A stretch of 64,000 nucleotides of DNA from Gemmatimonadota bacterium. Its GTDB lineage: Bacteria; Gemmatimonadota; Gemmatimonadetes; Longimicrobiales; Gaopeijiaceae. Under the pieces are notes generated by a model. It did no database searches. It was not told the origin of the DNA and saw nothing but the letters and a program-made list of their open reading frames with translations. Positions 18,916 through 27,254 of the stretch are shown here, piece by piece. Numbering within the stretch: position 1 is the first letter of the stretch; each line of letters begins with the position of its first letter. Position numbers and translations under genes: made by a program. Location: the NCBI GenBank assembly GCA_026706635.1, contig JAPOYJ010000072.1:1-64000 (forward strand). The letters are read 5' to 3'.

Positions 18916-20322
18916 ATGAGCGGAGACAACGACTACGATGTCGTCGTGATCGGTGGTGGGCCTGGTGGCTACGTAGCGGCGATCCGTGCGGCCCAGCTCG
19001 GCCTGAGGACAGCGTGCGTGGAGGCCGACAAGCTGGGGGGCGTCTGCCTGAACGTCGGCTGCATCCCCACCAAGGCGCTCCTGAGCAGCGCGCTCCTCGT
19101 CGGCGAGCTGAAGAACGCCAAGGGACACGGGATCACCTTTTCCGACTTTGCCACCGATCTGGGTCCGGCCCAGAAGCGGAGCCGTGCGGTCGCCAAGAGG
19201 CTCTCGAACGGGGTGCGCTTTCTCCTTCGCAAGAACAAGGTCGCGCACATAGAGGGCTATGGGCGGCTCCTCGGCGACGGTCGGGTGGAGGTCGAGGCGA
19301 AGGACGGTAAGGAGGTGCTGAAGGCGGGCGACATCATCGTCGCAACCGGTTCCAGGCCCCGCAGCCTGCCCTTCCTCGAGATCGACGAGGAGCGTGTCTG
19401 GTCCTCCACGGGCGCCCTCTTCCAGCCGAAGGCGCCGGAGTCGCTCGTAGTCGTGGGGGCGGGTGCGGTCGGGATGGAGTTCGCCGACATCTACGAGGCG
19501 TACGGCACGGAGATAACGGTCATCGAGGCGATGGACCGGGTGCTGCCGCTCGAGGATCGGGACTCGTCAGCCATCGTCGAGCAGAGCTTCCGGGAGCGCG
19601 GCATGGCGGTATTCAAGGGTGCGCGCGTCGAGTCGACCGAGGTCGGGAGCGACGGCGCATCCATCTCCTTCACCGACGGCGAGGGCAGGCAGCGCACCAT
19701 CGACGCCGAGTACGTCCTATCGGCGGTGGGACGGGTGCCGAACACCGAGGATGTCGGGCTGGAGCGGGCGGGCGTCGGGAGAACCGAGCGCGGCGGATTC
19801 GTGGCCGTCGACGAGGCGATGCGCACGAGCGCGGCCGGGGTGTGGGCGGCGGGCGACTGCGCGGGACGACAGCTCCTCGCGCACAAGGGGATGCACGAGG
19901 GCGTGGTCGCGGCGGAGCACATCGCAGGGGTGGGGCACCACACGGTCGACTATGGCAACGTGCCGAACTGCACCTACTGCCATCCGGAGGTGGCATCGGT
20001 GGGAATGAGCGAGGAGCAGGCGCGCGAGGCGGGGCTGGATATCGAGGTCGGGACCTTCCCCTGGGTCGGCAACGGCAGGGCTCTGGCGGCGGGCGACTCG
20101 ACCGGCTTCGTGAAGGTGATCCGCGAGCAGCGCTACTCCGAGGTCGTCGGAGCGCACATCGTGGGACCGCACGCCACCGAGCTGATCGGAGAGTTCGTCC
20201 TGGCCCGCCACCTGGAGTCCACCGCCGAGGAGATCGACATCGCCATGCATCCGCACCCCACGCTCTCCGAGGCGGTGGCGGAGGGCGCACTGGCGGCGCT
20301 GGGGCGGGCCCTGCATATCTGA
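18916..20322 (+). CDS. lpd: Dihydrolipoamide dehydrogenase (PDH E3)
   Basis: 468 residues from ATG 18916; an upstream in-frame GTG would add residues encoded by the repeat fragment (VDEPPTAFE) and is unlikely. FAD motif VVIGGGPGGYVAAI, redox disulfide GGVCLNVGCIPTK, NAD motif VVVGAGAVGMEFA, FAD motif GVWAAGDCAG, and C-terminal catalytic HPHPTLSE. Re-oxidises dihydrolipoyl groups of PdhC. Confidence 0.96.
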   Translation: MSGDNDYDVVVIGGGPGGYVAAIRAAQLGLRTACVEADKLGGVCLNVGCIPTKALLSSALLVGELKNAKGHGITFSDFATDLGPAQKRSRAVAKRLSNGVRFLLRKNKVAHIEGYGRLLGDGRVEVEAKDGKEVLKAGDIIVATGSRPRSLPFLEIDEERVWSSTGALFQPKAPESLVVVGAGAVGMEFADIYEAYGTEITVIEAMDRVLPLEDRDSSAIVEQSFRERGMAVFKGARVESTEVGSDGASISFTDGEGRQRTIDAEYVLSAVGRVPNTEDVGLERAGVGRTERGGFVAVDEAMRTSAAGVWAAGDCAGRQLLAHKGMHEGVVAAEHIAGVGHHTVDYGNVPNCTYCHPEVASVGMSEEQAREAGLDIEVGTFPWVGNGRALAAGDSTGFVKVIREQRYSEVVGAHIVGPHATELIGEFVLARHLESTAEEIDIAMHPHPTLSEAVAEGALAALGRALHI

Positions 20323-20378
20323 CGGGCCTCGGGCTTCGGGATGCCGACGCTGCCCGCCTTGCGGCGGCCTGCCCTACC

Positions 20379-20930
20379 CTAGAACAGCCGACGCAGGTCG
20401 ATGGTCACGTCCAGGCCGCAAAGCAACCCCGTAAGGGTGCCGTCCACCGAATCGGTCCCGTCTACCGGGTCCTCCGTCAACACTGCGCCCTCGCTCACCA
20501 GGCTCACCTCGCAGCTCGAGCCTCCCTCGGAGTCCCTGTCCCAGGTGAACCCGCCGTTCATCCGGTACTCGAGCCTAAAGTCGTCGAAGGAGACCCCCCA
20601 GCCCTTTGCCTGCACCTGCAAATCGGGGTCTCCGTCCACCGTAAAGGGTGTTCCGGCCGAGGTCACTGCACAGGCGGCCGGTCTAATGGACCAATCCGCC
20701 TCAGCCCGGATGGTGTCCCCTTCCAAGTCTTCCACCTCGCGAAGGAGCTCGACCGTCGCAGAGCCGCCTGAGGGGCAGGACACCGATTCCGTGTCGCCTT
20801 CACGGGAGAGCCCCGCCTCGTCGGCGAGCTGCGTGAGCGCCGTAAGGACGCCGACGGCCTCCTCTTCGGTGATCGGCTCCACGCCGCACCCTGCGCACAG
20901 CACCGCGGTAGCCAGAATCAGCTTTTTCAT
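20379..20930 (-). CDS. Putative lipoprotein of unknown function
   Basis: 183 residues with a short signal and lipobox (LCAGC, about residues 11-15). Contains several cysteines and the acidic stretch ITEEEAVGVLTALTQLADEAG. No family recognised. Convergent with lpd, 56 bases apart. Confidence 0.75.
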   Translation of the reverse strand: MKKLILATAVLCAGCGVEPITEEEAVGVLTALTQLADEAGLSREGDTESVSCPSGGSATVELLREVEDLEGDTIRAEADWSIRPAACAVTSAGTPFTVDGDPDLQVQAKGWGVSFDDFRLEYRMNGGFTWDRDSEGGSSCEVSLVSEGAVLTEDPVDGTDSVDGTLTGLLCGLDVTIDLRRLF

Positions 20931-21009
20931 CGTTCCAGAACCCCTTTCGAGTCGACATTCGGACACCTTCCCGCCCGGTCGCTCCCAAACGCCCGCACGA
21001 CATACGACG

Positions 21010-22242
21010 TCACGATGTCGATTGCGCCGCCGGATCGATCCCCCGGATCTGGAGCAGCCTGACGAGCGCCTCGCCGATCTTGTTGTTGGGCGTCGACGCA
21101 CCTGCGGTGATCCCCAGCACGAAGGGCCCCGCCGGCAGCCACTCCCTCGTCACGACCTCGGGTGCATCGGGGTCGAGCTCCGGCTTGTGGCGGATCCAGC
21201 CCGTCGCGGTGTCGATGCACGCCGAGTCGGCGATATGGTAGGAGGCGGTGTACTCGCGACAGAGGTGGGCCAGGTGGTTCGTATTGGAGGAGTTGTAGCC
21301 GCCGACCACAATCATCACGTCGGGCGGCTCCTGCATGAGTTCCAGCACTGCGTCCTGCCGTTCCTGTGTGGCCGAGCAGATGGTGTCGAAGGACCGTAGA
21401 TTCTCCGCGGCGTGCGCCTCGCCGAAGGCGTCGGCCATCATCTCGCGCAGGCGGTTCGCGATCGCCAGGGACTCGGTCGCGAGCATCGTGGTCTGATTGG
21501 CGACGCCGACCCTCTGCAGGTCCTCGTCGGGGTCGAACCCGTCGGAGCATCGGCCCTCGAAGCGACGCAGGAACTCATCGCGGCTCAGGGTGCCGGCCGC
21601 GCCGGTCATGTAGTCGCCCACCACCTCGGCCTCGGCCATGTCGCGCACCGTGATGTACCTGCCGCCCTCGTACTTCGTCACCTGGCTCGCCGTCGCACGC
21701 GACTCCTCGTGGGTGTACTTGCCGTGGATCACGGCCGTGTAGCCGTCGCGGGCGTAGCTGTGCACGCGCTTCCAGACGAGGAGGACCGATCCGCACGTGG
21801 TGTCGACCAGGACGCAGCCGATGGCGCGGAGCCGCCGCATGTCGGCGAGGGTGACGCCGAAGGCCGGGATGATCACGACGTCGTCGGGGGTGACGTCGCC
21901 GAAGTCGAAGCCGCCGCCGCTGGGCTCGATCACCTGGATGCCCGACTCCAGCAGACGGCCGTTCACATGCGGATTGTGGATGATCTCCCCGACGAGGAAT
22001 ACGCGCTTGTCGGGAAACTGGAGCCGCGTCTCGTAGGCGTAGTCGATGGCACGATCCACCCCGTAGCAGAAGCCGAAGTGCTTGGCGAGGCGCACGGTGA
22101 CGTCGCCAAACCGGTCGGCGTAGCCGCGCGAACGGATCCGCTCGACGATCCCCGAGTGGTACTCGGTCTCGATGACCGGGGCGACCTGGGCCTTGAGACC
22201 AAAGCCCTTGCGGAAATAGGTCTGGGTGGCTTCTGCTGGCAC
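21010..22242 (-). CDS. ispH: 4-hydroxy-3-methylbut-2-enyl diphosphate reductase
   Basis: About 410 residues; long form of the cyanobacterial/plant type, recognised by RKGFGLKAQVAP...TEYHS near the N-terminus. Last step of the MEP isoprenoid pathway. The three Fe-S ligating cysteines are in HFGFCYGVDRA, LVDTTCGSV and SFDTICSATQERQ. GTG at 22242 is preferred because it follows CGGAG and lies downstream of an AT-rich promoter-like box; in-frame starts up to 22347 exist. Confidence 0.92.
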   Translation of the reverse strand: MPAEATQTYFRKGFGLKAQVAPVIETEYHSGIVERIRSRGYADRFGDVTVRLAKHFGFCYGVDRAIDYAYETRLQFPDKRVFLVGEIIHNPHVNGRLLESGIQVIEPSGGGFDFGDVTPDDVVIIPAFGVTLADMRRLRAIGCVLVDTTCGSVLLVWKRVHSYARDGYTAVIHGKYTHEESRATASQVTKYEGGRYITVRDMAEAEVVGDYMTGAAGTLSRDEFLRRFEGRCSDGFDPDEDLQRVGVANQTTMLATESLAIANRLREMMADAFGEAHAAENLRSFDTICSATQERQDAVLELMQEPPDVMIVVGGYNSSNTNHLAHLCREYTASYHIADSACIDTATGWIRHKPELDPDAPEVVTREWLPAGPFVLGITAGASTPNNKIGEALVRLLQIRGIDPAAQSTS

Positions 22243-22367
22243 GGCGACTCCGGGCAACTGGATGAGCTTCCCCCCACACTCCGGCGACAGCGCTGTAGAA
22301 TATAGGCAAGGCGTGGCGATCATGGCACCGAGTCGCCGCCGGTCCATCCCTCCCAGGGGCGTGACGA
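22243..22367. promoter_or_regulatory. Divergent region ispH / M42 peptidase
   Basis: Contains the AT-rich stretch TAGAATATAGGC near 22294-22305, which reads as a -10-like TAGAAT on the plus strand and TATATT on the minus strand. Probably overlapping divergent promoters; -35 boxes are not clear. Confidence 0.4.
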
Positions 22368-23435
22368 GTGAGCGGAGACATCTCCTTTCTGAAGCGGCTT
22401 CTCGCCGAACCGGGGCCGTCCGGGTTCGAGTCGCGGGCCGCGCGCGTGTGGAGGGAGGAGGCCACCACCTTCGCCGAGGTGTGGTCGGATGTCGTCGGCA
22501 GCAGCTACGCGGCTGTCAGACGGGACTCCCGTCCCCTCGTCCTGCTGGCGGGCCACATCGACGAGATCGGGCTTCAGGTCACCCACATCCACAAGTCGGG
22601 GCTCCTCTACTTTGCGGGGATCGGCGGCTGGGACCCGCAGGTGCTCGTCGGACAGCGAGTGAAGGTGCTGGGGGCGAAGGGCGACGTCCCCGGGGTCATC
22701 GGACGTCGTGCGATCCACCTGATCAAGCCGAAGGACCGGAGCAAGGCGGCCGAGGTCGGCAAGCTCTGGATCGACGTCGGCGCCGAGTCGAGGGACGACG
22801 TGGGCGAGCTCGGCGTGCGCGTCGGCGACCCGGCCGTTCTCGACGCGGGGTTTCTTCCCCTGGCGGGCGACCGCGTGGCGGGGCGGGCGCTCGACAACCG
22901 GGTCGGCGCCTTCGTCGTCCTGGAGGCTCTCCGCATCGCCGCCTCGGCGGAGGGGAAGGCAGGGGTGGTGGCGGTGGCGACCGCCCAGGAGGAGATCGGC
23001 TACACCGGGGGTGGCGCTCGCGCCAGCGCCTTCGGCCTCTCACCCGATGTGGCACTCGTCGTCGATGTGACGCACGCCACCGACGTGCCGGATGTGGACA
23101 AGCGCGAGGTAGGAGAGCACGAGCTCGGCGGCGGGCCGGTCCTCACCCGCGGGTCGGCGACTAGTCCGGTGGTCTTCGAACTGCTCGCCGAGACCGCCGA
23201 GGCGCACGAGATCCCCTACACGATACAGGCCGCACCGCGCCGCACCGGGACCGACGCGGACTCCATCCATCTGGCTCGGGAGGGCGTGCCGACAGGTCTC
23301 GTCTCGATCCCCAACCGCTACATGCACTCGCCCAGCGAGATGGTCGCCACCGGCGACCTCTTCCGAACCGCGGAGCTGCTGGCGGCGCTCTGTGCCCGCC
23401 TGGGCGACGGGGATGTCGACCTGACCAGAAGGTGA
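22368..23435 (+). CDS. M42-family metallopeptidase
   Basis: 355 residues, GTG start. Dinuclear-metal aminopeptidase of the glutamyl aminopeptidase/FrvX group. Ligands and catalytic residues visible: AGHIDEIG (His, Asp), GRALDNRVG (bridging Asp), AQEEIGYTG (catalytic and ligand Glu), VDVTH (Asp) and YMHSPSE (His). Predicted cytosolic. Confidence 0.92.
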   Translation: MSGDISFLKRLLAEPGPSGFESRAARVWREEATTFAEVWSDVVGSSYAAVRRDSRPLVLLAGHIDEIGLQVTHIHKSGLLYFAGIGGWDPQVLVGQRVKVLGAKGDVPGVIGRRAIHLIKPKDRSKAAEVGKLWIDVGAESRDDVGELGVRVGDPAVLDAGFLPLAGDRVAGRALDNRVGAFVVLEALRIAASAEGKAGVVAVATAQEEIGYTGGGARASAFGLSPDVALVVDVTHATDVPDVDKREVGEHELGGGPVLTRGSATSPVVFELLAETAEAHEIPYTIQAAPRRTGTDADSIHLAREGVPTGLVSIPNRYMHSPSEMVATGDLFRTAELLAALCARLGDGDVDLTRR

Positions 23436-23525
23436 GGGCGCATTGACTGGAGGAGAGGTCGGCGTTTCATTGGGCGTTGCCGTGCTCGTAGCGTGCGGAC
23501 GATCCTCCCCGAACCTAGGGTACCA

Positions 23526-23996
23526 ATGGTAGATGCCAGGGCAGTCGTAAAGGAGCTCCAGCAGATGCGCGACGAGGGACACCTCTCCGACGCCCTGCTG
23601 CGCCGCGCGGTAAGGTCGCTGCACAGCGCCGACCAGCGTGCGGACTGGGTCGGTGCCTACCTGCTCGACGACGAGGCGGGCGAGCTGTGGCTCCACAACT
23701 ACGTCGGCGCTCCGACCGAGCACGCGAAGATCCCCGTCGGCCAGGGGGTCTGCGGCACGGCCGTCGAGGAGGGAACCAACCTGAACGTCCCCGACGTCTC
23801 GGAGTTCGAGGGCTACCTGTCGTGCAATCCCGATGTGAAGTCGGAGCTGGTGGTTCTGATCAGGGCGGGCGAGACCATCTACGGCCAGCTGGACCTCGAC
23901 TCGCACCAGCCGGCGGCCTTCGCCGAGGCCGACGAGGCGAAGGTGCAGGCGATCGCGGACAAGCTCGCCGAGCAGCTGGCCCGCGAAGGCAACTGA
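23526..23996 (+). CDS. GAF-domain protein, free methionine-(R)-sulfoxide reductase-like
   Basis: 156 residues. The single GAF domain shows WVGAYLLDDE, YVGAPTEHAKIPVGQGVCGTA and YLSCNPDVKSELVV, the pattern of fRMsr (YebR/YtsP): two of the redox cysteines are kept (GVCG and LSCN). Family function is reduction of free Met-R-sulfoxide. ATG at 23526 chosen over 23493 because conservation begins there. Confidence 0.82.
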   Translation: MVDARAVVKELQQMRDEGHLSDALLRRAVRSLHSADQRADWVGAYLLDDEAGELWLHNYVGAPTEHAKIPVGQGVCGTAVEEGTNLNVPDVSEFEGYLSCNPDVKSELVVLIRAGETIYGQLDLDSHQPAAFAEADEAKVQAIADKLAEQLAREGN

Positions 23997-24075
23997 CGCG
24001 CGAACGCAGCTGACGACTCACCGCAAGGCGTCGGCGGCGCGGTCTGGCGCCGGGGATCTCGCGCCGAGGTGGCTC

Positions 24076-24780
24076 GTGGCGGAGAACGCAGGCCCCCTCA
24101 CCCTGGACGGGACGAGGAGCTACATCGTCGGACAGAGCGTCGTCGTGGTGATCGACCCAGGGCCGCCGCTCGAGGGGCACCTGGAGGCGCTTACCACCGA
24201 GCTGGAGTCCGCGGCCGAGGTGAGGGTGGTCGTGACGCACGCCCACGGCGACCATGCGGGGGGAGCGGCTGCGCTGGCGGAGCGGACCGGGGGCGAGGTG
24301 TGGGGACCGGAGGTCGGAAGGGAGCTCCGGGACGGCCAGGAGCTGGCGACCGACTGGGGGCCCGTGGTCGCCGTATCCACGCCGGGCCACTCCCGGCGCC
24401 ACTTCTGCTATCGTCATCCGGCCACGGGAGCGGTCTTCACCGGGGACCTCATCCTGGGCGAGGGCGATACGACATGGGTGGGCGAGTACTCCGGCGCGGT
24501 GGCCGAGTACCTGTCTTCGCTGGAGGTAGTGGAGTCGCTCGAGGCGCGAGTCCTCTATCCCGGCCACGGCCCCCCGCTCTCCGACCCGGTCGAGGCGGTC
24601 GCGCGCTACCGGACGCACCGGCTGCGGCGGATCGAGCAGGTGCGCCGCGCCCTCGCCGAGACGGGCACCGGGGACCCCCGCGAACTTGCCCGCGCGGTGT
24701 ACGGCAGCCTCCCCCCGGAGCTCTTCGAGATGGCGACGGCCGGAGTGCGGGCCGCCGTGGAGTACATAGGCGGCCCGTGA
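24076..24780 (+). CDS. MBL-fold metallohydrolase
   Basis: 234 residues, GTG start. Metallo-beta-lactamase fold with the zinc motif THAHGDHAGG, then TPGHS, FTGDLILG and YPGHGP, and a C-terminal winged-helix-like tail as in LACTB2-type proteins. Substrate unknown (thioesterase, glyoxalase II or RNase are all possible). GTGA overlap with glcDE suggests co-translation with the glycolate oxidase operon. Confidence 0.88.
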   Translation: MAENAGPLTLDGTRSYIVGQSVVVVIDPGPPLEGHLEALTTELESAAEVRVVVTHAHGDHAGGAAALAERTGGEVWGPEVGRELRDGQELATDWGPVVAVSTPGHSRRHFCYRHPATGAVFTGDLILGEGDTTWVGEYSGAVAEYLSSLEVVESLEARVLYPGHGPPLSDPVEAVARYRTHRLRRIEQVRRALAETGTGDPRELARAVYGSLPPELFEMATAGVRAAVEYIGGP

Positions 24781-27254
24781 ACCCCGATCTCGCCGATGCA
24801 CTGACGGAGATCTGCGGCCCGGACGCGGTGATCGTGGACCGCGATCGGCTGCTGGCGTACGAGTCGGACGGACTCACCGCGTATCGGCACCGGCCGGGCG
24901 CGGTGGTGCTCCCGCGCACCACGTCGCAGGTGCGCCGCTCGGTCCTGGCGGTGGCGAGACACGGTCTGGCCGTCGTCCCGAGGGGGGCCGGGACCGGGCT
25001 CTCCGGCGGTGCGGTTGCCCTGGATGGCGCCGTCGTGCTCGGGACCGCGCGGATGGACCGGATCGTCGAGATCGATGCGCCCAATCGCCGGGCGGTCGTG
25101 CAGCCGGGGGTGGTCAACGCCGACCTCTCCGCCGCGCTCAGGCCGTACGGGCTCCATTACGCCCCCGATCCGTCGTCGCAGAGCGCCTGCACCCTGGGGG
25201 GGAATGTGGGGGAGAACTCGGGCGGACCGCACTGCCTCAAGTACGGGGTGACCTCTCGCCATGTGACCGGACTTGAGATCGTTCTCTCCGACGGCTCCGT
25301 CGCGCAGCTGGGAGGCATGGGTGGAGAGGCGGAGGCGGGCTACGACCTAGTGGGCGTCGTGGTGGGCTCGGAGGGCTGCTTCGGTGTGGTGACCGAGATC
25401 GAGGTCGGGCTTCTTCCGCTCCCGGAGGGGGTGCGCACCCTCCTCGGGATATTCGACCGGATCGAGGACGCGGCCAGGGCCGTCTCGGAGATCGTGGGCG
25501 TAGGTCTCCTCCCCGCCGCCATGGAGATAGTCGACGGACCGACGATCCGGGCCGTCGAGGAGAGCGTCTTCGCCGCCGGGTACCCCACTGATGCCGGCGC
25601 GGCTTTGGTGGTCGAGTTCGACGGGGTGGATGCTGGCCTGGACGAGGAGTCGGCCCGCGCCGCTGGGATCTGCGAGCGCATGGGTGCCCGCGAGGTGCGG
25701 CGGGCCAGCTCGGAGGAGGAGCGGGCTGCGCTCTGGAAGGGGCGCAAGAAGGCCTTCGGGGCGATGGGCAGGATCGCCCCCGACCTGCTGGTCCAGGATG
25801 CGACGGTCCCCCGCACGGCGCTCCCGTCCACCCTGAGGGGGATAGCCGAGATCGCCGCGCGCTACCGGCTCTCGGTCGCGAATGTCTTTCATGCGGGCGA
25901 CGGCAATCTGCACCCCAACATCGTCTTCGACCGGCGCAACCGCGAGGAGTCGGAGCGCGTCGAGCGCGCCTCGGCCGAGATCATGCGGCTCTGCGTCGGG
26001 GCAGGCGGCACGATTACCGGGGAACACGGGGTCGGGCTGGACAAGAGGCGCTACATGGAGCTGGTCTGCGGCCCGGCCGAGGTGAAGGCGATGCGGGGTG
26101 TGCGGCGGGTATTCGATCCGGGCGGAACCATGAACCCCGGGAAGGTGCTGCCGGACGCTCCGGGGGAAGGTGACGATCGGCGGGCGGCGCAGGGAGGTCC
26201 GGCCCCCCGGCGATCGGTGGGAGGTGGGGGAGCGCGTGGCACCGAGTCCGTCCTGGAGCTCCTGCCCGCCGGGCAGAAGCTCGTCGGGGAGGAGGCCGCC
26301 GAGTGGCTGGGCGGCTCCGGCGCCAATGCCGTCGTCTTTCCCGGGAGCGTGGAGGAGGTGGCCGCGGTGGTGCGCAGGGCGGCCGGGTCGAGCGTGCCCC
26401 TCCTTCCCGCAGGAAGTGGCAGCCGCCTCCGGTGGGGCGGTGGATGGCCGTCGGGCACCGGTGGGGTCGTCGTCTCGACCGGGCGCATGGCCTCGCTCGT
26501 CCACTACAAGCCAGCCGACCTGACGCTGACCGCGGGGGCTGGGATGCGGTGGCGGGACCTCGACGCGAAGCTCCGGCCCGAGGCCCAGTGGCTGCCCCTC
26601 GAGACGCCCGGTCTATGGTCGGGGACGGTCGGCGGAGCGGTGGCGCGCGGGGGAGCTGGTCCGCTTCGAACCCGCTACGGCGCCGTGCGCGACAGCGTTC
26701 TGGGTCTCGAGGTGGTGACGGGCGCGGGGGAGGTGCTTCGCCTCGGGGGACGGGTGGTCAAGAACGTGGCGGGGTTCGATCTGGTGCGCCTCTTCACCGG
26801 AAGCCACGGTACCCTTGGGATCGTGACCCAGGCCTCGATGCGGCTCTTTCCCCGTCCCGAGGTCGATCTGACGCTCCGCTTCGAGGGGGGGCGGGAGCGG
26901 CTGCTGGAGGGTGCCGCGGCGCTCCGCACGGGCCTGCTCCCGGTCGCGGCGGTGGAGCTGCACGATGGGGTGGTCGCTGGCCGCGAGTGCGCAACTCTTA
27001 GGGTGAGGGTGCTCGGCGGAGCGGCCGAGGCGGAGGATGTGCGCACCCGCGCCGAGGCCACGGTGGGGATCGAACCGGTCGACGTGCTCCTCGGCAAGGA
27101 GAGCGAGAGCTTCCACCGTCGCTCCACCGACGTCGCGCCGGAGCCACTCCGGCCGGCCGCGGTCACCCCCCGGGAAAACTCTGCGAGCAGTCGGCTCGCG
27201 GACGGAATCAAGGGGCTCTTCGACCCGCACAGGATCCTCCCGAGGCGGCCGTGA
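24777..27254 (+). CDS. Fused glycolate oxidase subunits GlcD-GlcE
   Basis: 825 residues in one frame. Residues 1 to about 465 are a complete GlcD-type FAD-linked oxidase (PRGAGTGLSGGAV, GGNVGENSGGPHCLKYG, VFHAGDGNLHPN, ITGEHGVGLDKR, end MNPGKVLP). A Gly/Arg-rich linker of about 25 residues follows. The rest is GlcE-like (FAD-binding segment LPAGSGSRLRWGG, GTVGGAVARGG, KNVAGFDLVRLFTGSHGTLG, end KGLFDPHRILP). In most bacteria these are separate genes. GTGA overlaps join it to the MBL gene and to glcF. A longer start at 24069 is rejected because it runs through the MBL gene. Confidence 0.9.
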   Translation: MNPDLADALTEICGPDAVIVDRDRLLAYESDGLTAYRHRPGAVVLPRTTSQVRRSVLAVARHGLAVVPRGAGTGLSGGAVALDGAVVLGTARMDRIVEIDAPNRRAVVQPGVVNADLSAALRPYGLHYAPDPSSQSACTLGGNVGENSGGPHCLKYGVTSRHVTGLEIVLSDGSVAQLGGMGGEAEAGYDLVGVVVGSEGCFGVVTEIEVGLLPLPEGVRTLLGIFDRIEDAARAVSEIVGVGLLPAAMEIVDGPTIRAVEESVFAAGYPTDAGAALVVEFDGVDAGLDEESARAAGICERMGAREVRRASSEEERAALWKGRKKAFGAMGRIAPDLLVQDATVPRTALPSTLRGIAEIAARYRLSVANVFHAGDGNLHPNIVFDRRNREESERVERASAEIMRLCVGAGGTITGEHGVGLDKRRYMELVCGPAEVKAMRGVRRVFDPGGTMNPGKVLPDAPGEGDDRRAAQGGPAPRRSVGGGGARGTESVLELLPAGQKLVGEEAAEWLGGSGANAVVFPGSVEEVAAVVRRAAGSSVPLLPAGSGSRLRWGGGWPSGTGGVVVSTGRMASLVHYKPADLTLTAGAGMRWRDLDAKLRPEAQWLPLETPGLWSGTVGGAVARGGAGPLRTRYGAVRDSVLGLEVVTGAGEVLRLGGRVVKNVAGFDLVRLFTGSHGTLGIVTQASMRLFPRPEVDLTLRFEGGRERLLEGAAALRTGLLPVAAVELHDGVVAGRECATLRVRVLGGAAEAEDVRTRAEATVGIEPVDVLLGKESESFHRRSTDVAPEPLRPAAVTPRENSASSRLADGIKGLFDPHRILPRRP

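Noticed and set aside
24069-24776. Longer N-terminus for the GlcDE protein
   Set aside because: That frame overlaps the whole MBL gene, whose zinc motifs are intact, and translates to low-complexity Arg/Gly-rich sequence.
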